NCBI GenBank assembly: GCA_964637165.1
Contig: CAZWVI010000003.1
Span: 1 to 64,000 of the forward strand
DNA length: 64,000 bases
Direction: 5' to 3'
Origin: CAZWVI01 sp964637165
GTDB lineage: Bacteria > Planctomycetota > UBA1135
The notes beneath the pieces are model-generated. The model was not told where the DNA came from, ran no database searches, and saw nothing but the letters and a program-made list of their open reading frames with translations. Shown here in pieces: positions 57,058 to 64,000 of this stretch. A program made the translations under genes and the position numbers. Position 1 is the stretch's first letter. Every line of letters starts with the position of its first letter.

Positions 57058-57748
57058 GAAAAAAAAACCATTGTTAAAGCGTGTGCGCCGAAGGGTGCAG
57101 ATGGCGTTAGTGACCACACTCGGTCCAATGTTTTTTCGCGCGTTGTCCTCGACCTGGAAAGTGCGCCGCGAAGGCCTTGAAACCTCATTGGAAAGTGGCC
57201 GTGACATTACTTATGCGATTTGGCACGAGAGCATTCCGGCGGGAGTTTCTTTGCATCGCAAATTCGGTATGTGCGTAATGATTTCGCACCACCACGATGG
57301 ATCACTAATCGAAAAAGTTGCTCGGCGTTTCAGATACTTAACGGCGCGTGGCTCGAGCACGCGTGGGGGCGTTGGCGCAATCCGAAAAATGTTGCGCGAC
57401 GCTTCTCAAGCACATGGTTTGGTTATTACCCCAGATGGCCCCCAAGGCCCAGCGCATAGCGTTGCGCCAGGTTTGTTTTTTGTGGCTGCGGTAACCAAGC
57501 GTCCAATGGTGACGATTTCTTTTGCCGCAGAAAAACAATGGCGCATCACAAAGTCATGGGACAAAATGATTTTTCCAAAACCGTTCACTAAGGTAGCTAT
57601 TGTTTACGGAAAACCATTTGAAGTTCCGCGCGACATCTTGGATCATCAAGACAAAATAGATTTGGCCACAAAGCAAATGAAAGAAAGTTTTACTGTTGGG
57701 CATCAGCGTGCCGCAGAAATGTTGGCGGAGATGAACGATGGCCGCTAG
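57050..57748 (+). CDS. DUF374 lysophospholipid acyltransferase-like protein
   Basis: The DUF374 signature is complete: AIWHESIPAGVSLHRKF, ISHHHDGSLIEKVARRF, LTARGSSTRGGVGAIRKM and VITPDGPQGPAHSVAPG. The family is related to lipid A and glycerolipid acyltransferases and is often found near envelope genes. I start at ATG 57050, overlapping the previous stop. It ends 11 nt inside the rnhC gene, so the genes are coupled. Confidence 0.88.
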   Translation: MSEKKKPLLKRVRRRVQMALVTTLGPMFFRALSSTWKVRREGLETSLESGRDITYAIWHESIPAGVSLHRKFGMCVMISHHHDGSLIEKVARRFRYLTARGSSTRGGVGAIRKMLRDASQAHGLVITPDGPQGPAHSVAPGLFFVAAVTKRPMVTISFAAEKQWRITKSWDKMIFPKPFTKVAIVYGKPFEVPRDILDHQDKIDLATKQMKESFTVGHQRAAEMLAEMNDGR

Positions 57749-58679
57749 CCAAACCCTAGTTTTCAAACTTGCTGTCGCACGCGGTAAGACTTTGCGTCAA
57801 TCGCTCAACCAAGACAACTCTTGGGAATTTCGCCGAGTAGACCATGCGGCTTTTCAAGTACGTGGAGAAGGCACGATTGCCACCCTTTACAACAGCGGGA
57901 AGTTGGTTGTTCAAGGGCGCAATGCAGATAGTTTTGTAACACGCTATATCGGTGATTTGTCCCCAGTTAAAAAATCTGAGAGCAAGACGGCGGAAAAAAC
58001 TAAGTCGGCCGCAAATGGAGCACAAGCCTCGTCGGCCTGGCAAGAGCCCGACGCAGACTATGCCGGTTCTGACGAAGCGGGTAAGGGAGATAGTTTTGGT
58101 GGCATATCGGTTGCTGCGGTTTTAGTTAAGCCACAACAATTGGCCGAATTAAACGAAGCTGGCGTGTGCGACTCGAAACGCATTAACGATAAACGGATTC
58201 GCGTTCTTGCTCCATGGATTCGGCAAAACTTTATTTACGCCGAGCGGATATTAAACGCAGGTGAATACAATTCTTTACATCAGCAACACTCAGCCAACGT
58301 AAATAAACTATTGGTAACTTTACATACAGACGTTTTAACTTCAATAATGGAGCAGGCCCAGCCAACACAATTGGTTGTTGACCGCTTTGGCGCCAATATG
58401 CCAGTTAGCCACGCTCTCAAGTCTTGCGCCGTGCCGATTGTCGAAGTTTCGCGGGCTGAACGGTGGGCGGCAGTTGCCGCTGCTTCGGTGCTTGCTCGCG
58501 AATCTTTTTTAGCCACGCTCGCTGAGACGAGCGAAAAGGGCGGGATTGATTTGCCGCTTGGAAGCGGCTCTCCAGTGAAACGTGCGCTGAAGAACGTGCG
58601 CGCGATTCATAGCCCAGAAGCGTGGCCGACATTGTGTAAAATGCACTTCAAAAACGTTCAAGCCGCGCTTAGCAATTAA
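57738..58679 (+). CDS. rnhC: Ribonuclease HIII
   Basis: It removes RNA from RNA-DNA hybrids. The N-terminal TBP-like substrate-binding domain covers about 1-90 and ends in a charged linker. The type 2 RNase H core starts YAGSDEAGKGDSFGG with catalytic Asp and Glu and continues with GVCDSKRINDKRI and VVDRFGANM. The N-terminal domain distinguishes HIII from HII. Confidence 0.93.
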   Translation: MAASQTLVFKLAVARGKTLRQSLNQDNSWEFRRVDHAAFQVRGEGTIATLYNSGKLVVQGRNADSFVTRYIGDLSPVKKSESKTAEKTKSAANGAQASSAWQEPDADYAGSDEAGKGDSFGGISVAAVLVKPQQLAELNEAGVCDSKRINDKRIRVLAPWIRQNFIYAERILNAGEYNSLHQQHSANVNKLLVTLHTDVLTSIMEQAQPTQLVVDRFGANMPVSHALKSCAVPIVEVSRAERWAAVAAASVLARESFLATLAETSEKGGIDLPLGSGSPVKRALKNVRAIHSPEAWPTLCKMHFKNVQAALSN

Positions 58680-58680
58680 C

Positions 58681-59235
58681 ATGAAATCAGAACCAACAAA
58701 AAAGTGTAATCACGCTCACGAGCGCCACCAAGATCGCGAGTTTTTATCTTTAGGGATAAAAATATTGGTGGTCTCAGATACTCGCGACTTGCGCAGCGAT
58801 ACCAGTGGCGCTTGGCTTGAAGAACGTTGCCAACAGTCGGGCCATCAAGTTCATCAACGTGAAGTCGTTAAAGATGAAGTTGAGTTAGTTCGTGAAAAAG
58901 TTGCTGAATGGTGTGGCGACAGCCAAGTTAATGCTGTTCTAGTAACTGGCGGAACTGGTGTTTTCGCGCGCGACGTTACTCCCGAGGCAGTTGAACCATT
59001 GTTTGATAAACATATGCCGGGCTTTGGCGAACTATTTCGTATGTTGTCTTTTGACGAAATAGGTACCGCAACTTTGGAATCACGGGCGACTGCAGGGATT
59101 GTAAATAAAACCATGGTTTTCATAATGCCAGGTTCGCGTGGCGCCTGCCGACTTGCTTTAGAGGATTTGATACTTCCGCAACTTGACTCACGGACGAAGC
59201 CGTGTTCAATCGCCGGAATGATCGACCGACTCTGA
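58681..59235 (+). CDS. moaB: Molybdenum cofactor biosynthesis protein MoaB
   Basis: The MoaB/Mog fold has [21 protein letters not shown], the MPT-binding [22 protein letters not shown] and [21 protein letters not shown]. It adenylylates molybdopterin in bacteria with only one MoaB/Mog protein. No other moa genes are adjacent. The 3' end overlaps tatA by 30 nt, tail to tail. Confidence 0.93.
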   Translation: MKSEPTKKCNHAHERHQDREFLSLGIKILVVSDTRDLRSDTSGAWLEERCQQSGHQVHQREVVKDEVELVREKVAEWCGDSQVNAVLVTGGTGVFARDVTPEAVEPLFDKHMPGFGELFRMLSFDEIGTATLESRATAGIVNKTMVFIMPGSRGACRLALEDLILPQLDSRTKPCSIAGMIDRL

Positions 59236-59520
59236 ATTAGGTGAAATCCCGCCGCCGGACTTTGGTTCGGCGACATCATCGTTGTCGATAATGTTTTTCA
59301 TTTCTTTGTCGACAACATGAGAGGCTTCTTCTTTAATATCTCGAATGGCATCTTCAATTCCACTTTCGCGCCGCAGGTCGCTCAAGGAATTACGGAAACG
59401 GAAAAATGTGCGACCCATATCTTTGGCAACTTGTGGTAGCCGACCGCCGAACAGCAATAGACCGACCGCCGCGGCGATTAACAGCTCGCCCCAACCTGGC
59501 ACCAGTGCAATTACGTTCAT
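59206..59520 (-). CDS. Twin-arginine translocase TatA/TatB-like protein
   Basis: One N-terminal helix with the hinge Gly ([20 protein letters not shown]), the amphipathic helix [20 protein letters not shown] and an acidic disordered tail of 50 residues. The tail and amphipathic helix fit TatA or TatB; the sequence does not separate the two. No tatC is in the window. It converges with moaB. Confidence 0.88.
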   Translation of the reverse strand: MNVIALVPGWGELLIAAAVGLLLFGGRLPQVAKDMGRTFFRFRNSLSDLRRESGIEDAIRDIKEEASHVVDKEMKNIIDNDDVAEPKSGGGISPNSESVDHSGD

Positions 59521-59529
59521 ATCGATAGT

Positions 59530-61875
59530 TTAACGTGTGGGTGATTCAATTAGGAATCGCGGCAAAATGTTGAAAAAGAATCCGGTGTCGCCGACCGAGG
59601 TGTCCTGCCTTAAACCAAGCTCCAGGACAAAATCATGTGCGTACCAATTTAATTGAAAGCGCGAACGGCGCGCCGAGAGTTCGTCAAAGCGCCATGGCAT
59701 ACCCATTTCAAAGCCGATGTTGTCGGTCATGCGCCAAGAACTCCAAGCTTCGGCAAAGGAAAATAAGCCATCTACTTTGCTTAGACTTACTCCCCAGCGA
59801 AAGTCATCGTTGGTTTGAATTGCTAAGCGTGAAAAAACTTCTTCGAGACCGATTTGCTTGTCGCGCCTTAAGCGCACATCGAAGCGTAATGGAGCCAGAA
59901 TTTCTCCGGCGGCGGCTGGTGTCCAGGCGAGTCTTAATTCAGCAGGTCCCCATGCGCCGCTCGTGGAATTAGTGCGACTCGTTGGAAAGAGCGGGTCAAC
60001 TAAGCGGTCGTTTGGGTTTGGGTACCAAGGGAGCATTAGGTCAATGTCCACCCAAGGTTGGTCGGTTTCAGGTGGCAGAAAGAATTGACGCAGCGAAAAT
60101 TCGACAGCACTACCACCGGCCATCGCGTCAAAGGCATCAAATTGCGGCAAGTTGCTCGGCAAAGTTCCGTCATAGCTGCGATTCCTCCAGCGGGCTTGTG
60201 GCAAAACTCGATGCCGCCAGCCATCAGCAAAGTTGCGTGTAAACAAAATGCCTAAGTTTAGATTTGTTTCAAGTAGGCTTTTGCCGGGATTGTCGTTTAG
60301 TAAAAGGTCTTGGTTGTATCCAAGTCCGTCCCAGCGGGTGCCGGCGCTAAAGCTAAACGGCCCTAACTTAATGGGTAGGTTTAAGTCAGCCCACATCCGG
60401 AGCCGGTCGCGTGTTAAGACCGGCGCGTTTACAAAGTTGTTGGTTCCGTCGGCGGCATTCGGCGCTAAATCACGCAGGCGCATGCGTCCGAACTCCGATC
60501 CGAAGGAGAGGTTTAAGGGTAGATCAAACTCGTCGCCGGCGGGCAGTTTTACAATCGTCCGTGGTAAGGCCGAATAGCGCAAAACCGGCAAGGTTTCATA
60601 GAAGCGCGGCGAAGTGCTTCCACTGCTGTATCCGGCAAGTGGAACAAAGCCGCTACGGTCGCTGATTGCGGAAAATGACGCTTCGAAAACCGAGTCGTTT
60701 TGTTGCCCATTTAGGTAGAGCTCAGATTGAGAGTCATCCTGATGTAGCCAATCACGATATGAGAACTCGGGGCCAACTAGTGGGTCAGAGGCAAAAGCTA
60801 AATCCAATTCAGCGCGCCAGTCATCATTAAATTGATAGGTATTGTCAAGTCCGGCCGACCAACGGGTGTCACTCCAGCGTTGAATGCGTCGTGAAAATGG
60901 GTGTGAGTCATTGGCCAAATCCTGTAACGCAAAGAAGGACCACTTGGAGCTTAGTTTTTCACTAGAAAAATTAACTTCGGCGCTGGTTGGAAAGCCACGC
61001 TTGGTGCTCCATGATGGCGCCATAGTCCAATTCCAAAAAGTTGTGCCAGCTTCACTGCGACCACTACTTCCAAATTCAACTTGCAAAGATTGTCCGAGGC
61101 GATTGCTAGATAAAAGTCGAATGCCCTTAAAGCCGATGAAGGCGTTTTCGTTTACTCCACTTTCGTCAATTTCAGGTGCGGGTAGTGGTAATAAAGACCA
61201 GTCGGCAAGGTTCAACCATGCGCCGGCCGGCTTCCAACGGTAGCGGCTTTCTCCAATTGGCACGCCAACCAAGGAGCTAAGTCGCAGAGAGTAGTGAGGT
61301 GACTCGGCGTCACAAGTTGTTAGCCGCGCTTCTTCGGCAAGCATTTGTCCGTTGCGGTTTTCGCGCAGCGTTTTGCACATTAAGCGTAAAGGCCAGCCTT
61401 TTGGCCCCGAACCGGCCGGCAATTGCAAGTCGGCATTTGAAATATTTGTAATGCCGGTGCTTGCATCGTAGATCAGCTGGTCGCAGGTCATGGTTGTTAG
61501 CGGCGACGACAACTTGATGTCACCACTTAACTCCATCGCGAGAATTAACCCATCGGCGGTGGGGATACCAAGCGAACTTATTAATCGCTGATCGATTTGG
61601 TCGTAGGCAGCTGGTTGGCTTGAATCCACACTCTGAATTTGCGTTTCTGAATTTGGACTAGATGTTGCAGCCAAATAAGTTGCCTTGTCCATACGTATTT
61701 CGCAAATGTTCGCCCGCATAAATCTTTCGGGTGCGCGCGCTTCAAGCCCTTGAATTCGGTAGACAACTTGGTTTTCAACAATGGTCGATTCCATCCATTC
61801 CCAAGTTAATTCCATAGACGGACCACTTTGGGGTGCTTGGCAAACAGCTGCAAAAAGAATGATAGAGCTAATCAT
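59530..61875 (-). CDS. LPS-assembly protein LptD-like outer-membrane barrel
   Basis: The signal peptide is short (MISSIILFAAVCQA). The first 190 residues have the beta-jellyroll character of OstA-like domains, then 24 or more amphipathic strands (FGSEFGRMRLRDLAP; LNLGILFTRNFADGWRHRV) build a barrel that ends in VGDTGFFFNILPRFLIES. LptD completes LPS export at the outer membrane. The gene overlaps the upstream LptA-like gene by 8 nt, an lptA-lptD-like layout. The E. coli disulfide Cys pattern is not obvious. Confidence 0.75.
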   Translation of the reverse strand: MISSIILFAAVCQAPQSGPSMELTWEWMESTIVENQVVYRIQGLEARAPERFMRANICEIRMDKATYLAATSSPNSETQIQSVDSSQPAAYDQIDQRLISSLGIPTADGLILAMELSGDIKLSSPLTTMTCDQLIYDASTGITNISNADLQLPAGSGPKGWPLRLMCKTLRENRNGQMLAEEARLTTCDAESPHYSLRLSSLVGVPIGESRYRWKPAGAWLNLADWSLLPLPAPEIDESGVNENAFIGFKGIRLLSSNRLGQSLQVEFGSSGRSEAGTTFWNWTMAPSWSTKRGFPTSAEVNFSSEKLSSKWSFFALQDLANDSHPFSRRIQRWSDTRWSAGLDNTYQFNDDWRAELDLAFASDPLVGPEFSYRDWLHQDDSQSELYLNGQQNDSVFEASFSAISDRSGFVPLAGYSSGSTSPRFYETLPVLRYSALPRTIVKLPAGDEFDLPLNLSFGSEFGRMRLRDLAPNAADGTNNFVNAPVLTRDRLRMWADLNLPIKLGPFSFSAGTRWDGLGYNQDLLLNDNPGKSLLETNLNLGILFTRNFADGWRHRVLPQARWRNRSYDGTLPSNLPQFDAFDAMAGGSAVEFSLRQFFLPPETDQPWVDIDLMLPWYPNPNDRLVDPLFPTSRTNSTSGAWGPAELRLAWTPAAAGEILAPLRFDVRLRRDKQIGLEEVFSRLAIQTNDDFRWGVSLSKVDGLFSFAEAWSSWRMTDNIGFEMGMPWRFDELSARRSRFQLNWYAHDFVLELGLRQDTSVGDTGFFFNILPRFLIESPTR

Positions 61876-64000
61876 CTTTGCTCAATCTCCCTTTGGCTCC
61901 CGACAACAATCTATTTTGCAGGTCGAAATTCAGCCATTCGCCGGACACTTGCCGGGAATCATTAAAGCCAATGTTGGCGTTTTGAAACTCATTACCAGTG
62001 ACAAAGACGCTAGAGTTTTTTACGCTATAACGAATGTTGTGCCCGCTAATGTTGGCATCTTCATCGCGCAAGGAAGCACTTCCAGTTAAGGTGAAAGAAT
62101 TTATTTGGGAGTTAATTGCATCCCAAGAAATGCGATCGGCCTTTCCGTTGGCAGAATCAGTCTCGAGTAAGACGTTGTATTGAAACCAACCACCATCTGC
62201 TGAAAAATTTGCTTCACGACCTTTTAGGTTTAACGGCTTACCATCTTTCGGTTGCAGGGTTGCTTTTGCATCGCCAATAAGGTGGACACGTTTGCCGTTA
62301 ATTACTTCAATCTGGCCAGCACTAAGTCGGAAAAAATCTTGATTTTCAAGAGTTCCAGTTAAGAAACAAAACTCACCAGATCCCGGGATCATAGTCGCCA
62401 AGGATTGGTCACCAGATATTTTTTGTGCGGCTCCAACTAGTGCGCCGCTTAATAAAACATCGCCAAGTAGTTGCCAACTTCCATCGGTGGTGTTGATACG
62501 CATTCGTTGCGCGCTGATGCCGACAACACCTTTGCGTAGCCCTAGGTTTTCAGCGGGGATTCTTACAACTGGACCACCTGATGGGTAGATGTTGTCGTTT
62601 TCCCACAGGAAACGTTCAGCAACAATTTTTGCACCGTTGGGGTCAGAGGCCAAGAAAGCTTGCGCCGGCCAGCCATCGAGTTCCGCGCGGGTGTTTTCAA
62701 TCAAGCGCATGCTAGTGCCAACAATGCGCACATCTTCTCGGTCAAAGCGCACCTTGCCGCGTGCCTCGATAGCGCCCAAGCCACTTCCGTGCCAGTCGCT
62801 TTGATAATCAACCTCGTCAGCATGACAAGTTGAGTGGGTGCCGTCCTCTTCTTTTAATTCGACCTTGACATCGCCAATAGCCTTTAAGTCTTGGCTTTTT
62901 TCAATAGTAATTTTGTTGGCGCGCATTGCCATGCCATCGCCGCGATCTAAGGCGACGCGACCAATAAGTTCGGTGGCGCCGTCAGGGTAGTGCCACAAAT
63001 CATCGCAGTTAGCACCATTGTTGGCAAAACTAACATCGCCACTAGCATGAGCAATTCCTTGCTCGCGCTCAAAGGAATCTGCGCTGAATTCACCGCTTGG
63101 CAATTCTCCACGAACGCCACCCCAAATCATTGAATCTCGGTTTTGGCCTAGCCATGCACCGCCATTGCTGTTTGCCCATGAACGGTTGCCAAAGACCATG
63201 TTGATTGGCGGCTGCAGCTCCATGCCATCGAAACCGGCAGCATTCCAGTTGGGCGTAGCGCCATTACAGTTAAGAGTAAAATCTTCGGTGCGCTGGTCTT
63301 TGCTTGAAACAATTTCGCACGGTGCTCCGAGCTTCGCGTTCGAAAAACTTAAAGCACCGTTTTCAGAGTTCGCGCTAACATTGAATAGAGAGCAAGTGAC
63401 TTGGGTGTCATTGGGTGCAAAAACACGACAAAATTTGTCGGCAAGAAAACTCAATTCAAAAACACTTTCGTGATTCCCAAGGCTACCTCGGCCATCAAAG
63501 TTGCCACTCCAGCGTTCTTGGTTATTAGAAACCAACGACCATTGACTGACTGCGCCTTGTCCGCCAAAAAGGAAGCGTTGGCTCTGAAGTTTGGCAAGCA
63601 ATTTTGAACTAGCGAGCTTGAAACTATTACCTTCCAAAGTAAATGGATTTTTGGTTGATAGTTCAGCGTTGTGAGGATCAATAAAAAGGACTTCGGTGGT
63701 AAGGACTAACTCTCCAGATGTTGAAGGAAAACTAATTGTCGGCCCCTCTAATTCCCAAGTGCGATTTTGATCAAGTTTTAAATTAACCCCTTGGTTGTTT
63801 AGGAAGATTTTTGCTTGTTTGCTACGGGCGTGATAGACAATAGTTTCGCCGGTTAAATCGTATTGAATTATTTCGGCGTTTGGCAAAGTCATTAAGTCGT
63901 CCGCAAAAATTGGATCATTACCGCGAACTAAAATTTTGGTGTAAATTGGTGAACTTTCATTGTTTTCGTTTACGAAATCATCAATTACAAACTCAACCTC
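61868..64000 (-). CDS. OstA/LptA-like LPS-transport protein (partial)
   Basis: The frame has no stop from 61868 to the window edge, so the start is missing; at least 710 residues are visible, the ATG at 63892 being internal. The N-terminal part resembles LptC (KILVRGNDPIFADDLMTL) and later segments carry repeated OstA-type strands (VEVINGKRVHLIGDAKATL; INSFTLTGSASLRDEDANISG). Several LptA-like jellyroll units in one chain could bridge the periplasm between the inner membrane and LptD, which is inference. It overlaps the lptD-like gene, so they are one operon. Confidence 0.7.
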   Translation of the reverse strand, partial: EVEFVIDDFVNENNESSPIYTKILVRGNDPIFADDLMTLPNAEIIQYDLTGETIVYHARSKQAKIFLNNQGVNLKLDQNRTWELEGPTISFPSTSGELVLTTEVLFIDPHNAELSTKNPFTLEGNSFKLASSKLLAKLQSQRFLFGGQGAVSQWSLVSNNQERWSGNFDGRGSLGNHESVFELSFLADKFCRVFAPNDTQVTCSLFNVSANSENGALSFSNAKLGAPCEIVSSKDQRTEDFTLNCNGATPNWNAAGFDGMELQPPINMVFGNRSWANSNGGAWLGQNRDSMIWGGVRGELPSGEFSADSFEREQGIAHASGDVSFANNGANCDDLWHYPDGATELIGRVALDRGDGMAMRANKITIEKSQDLKAIGDVKVELKEEDGTHSTCHADEVDYQSDWHGSGLGAIEARGKVRFDREDVRIVGTSMRLIENTRAELDGWPAQAFLASDPNGAKIVAERFLWENDNIYPSGGPVVRIPAENLGLRKGVVGISAQRMRINTTDGSWQLLGDVLLSGALVGAAQKISGDQSLATMIPGSGEFCFLTGTLENQDFFRLSAGQIEVINGKRVHLIGDAKATLQPKDGKPLNLKGREANFSADGGWFQYNVLLETDSANGKADRISWDAINSQINSFTLTGSASLRDEDANISGHNIRYSVKNSSVFVTGNEFQNANIGFNDSRQVSGEWLNFDLQNRLLSGAKGRLSKDD

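Overview
The window looks like a scaffold piece from a Gram-negative bacterium of roughly balanced base composition, probably an uncultured member of Planctomycetota or a related phylum. The evidence for an outer membrane is direct: an LptD-like barrel, an LptA/OstA-like partner, LpoB/YcfL-type lipoproteins and a TatA-type protein. The phylum is inferred from the mix of FIST, DUF3299, DUF502 and ECF sigma genes and was not tested by a tree. No rRNA or tRNA gene was recognised. Two runs of exactly 100 N (31085-31184 and 33312-33411) mark scaffold joins.

Layout. 1-10.8 kb: the tail of one gene, a histidine kinase/response regulator pair, two lipoproteins, a sulfatase-like membrane enzyme, Trm112-like and HIT proteins, an LpoB-YcfL-COG3014 lipoprotein cluster, protoporphyrinogen oxidase and an ECF sigma factor. 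10.9-17.2 kb (minus strand): a FIST-FHA-degenerate Clp operon, then a DUF3299 lipoprotein with an FtsX-type permease and its ATPase. 17.3-28.2 kb: a fused 3-hydroxyacyl-CoA dehydrogenase/enoyl-CoA hydratase, a GH5 lipoprotein, a secreted C-type lectin, a PD-(D/E)XK nuclease, purH, prfB, a DHH-like protein and an MFS transporter. 28.2-33.5 kb: a complete type II-C CRISPR-Cas locus (anti-repeat/tracrRNA locus, cas9, cas1, cas2, array), with cas9 and the array both interrupted by N runs. 33.5-36.9 kb: a ppGpp-hydrolase-like HD protein, rpiA and feoAB. 36.9-53 kb: the chromosome-origin region with gyrB, a DciA-like gene, dnaN, a probable oriC, dnaA, a cysteine desulfurase, parA, pyrF, hemW, a primary-type sigma factor, an HPr-domain fusion and parB, which carries a perfect parS site. 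53-64 kb: a cyclophilin-type isomerase, a large secreted protein with a pseudopilin-like tail, a peptidase MA-like protein, a DUF374 acyltransferase, rnhC, moaB, tatA and two LPS-transport genes, the last running off the window.

The strongest observations are these. The Cas9 ATG-initiated frame leaves out the RuvC-I motif, which lies in frame upstream without any ATG, GTG or TTG. A 24-nt anti-repeat matching the CRISPR repeat at 23 positions lies just upstream of cas9. The first N gap is very likely an artefact, because both edges carry the same 6 bases and collapsing them restores one Cas9 frame. Several genes have a -10-like hexamer only 6-9 nt before the start codon, which suggests leaderless mRNAs. 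I did not find an obviously new defence system. The least described assemblies are the FIST-FHA-pseudo-Clp operon and the HPr fusion protein.
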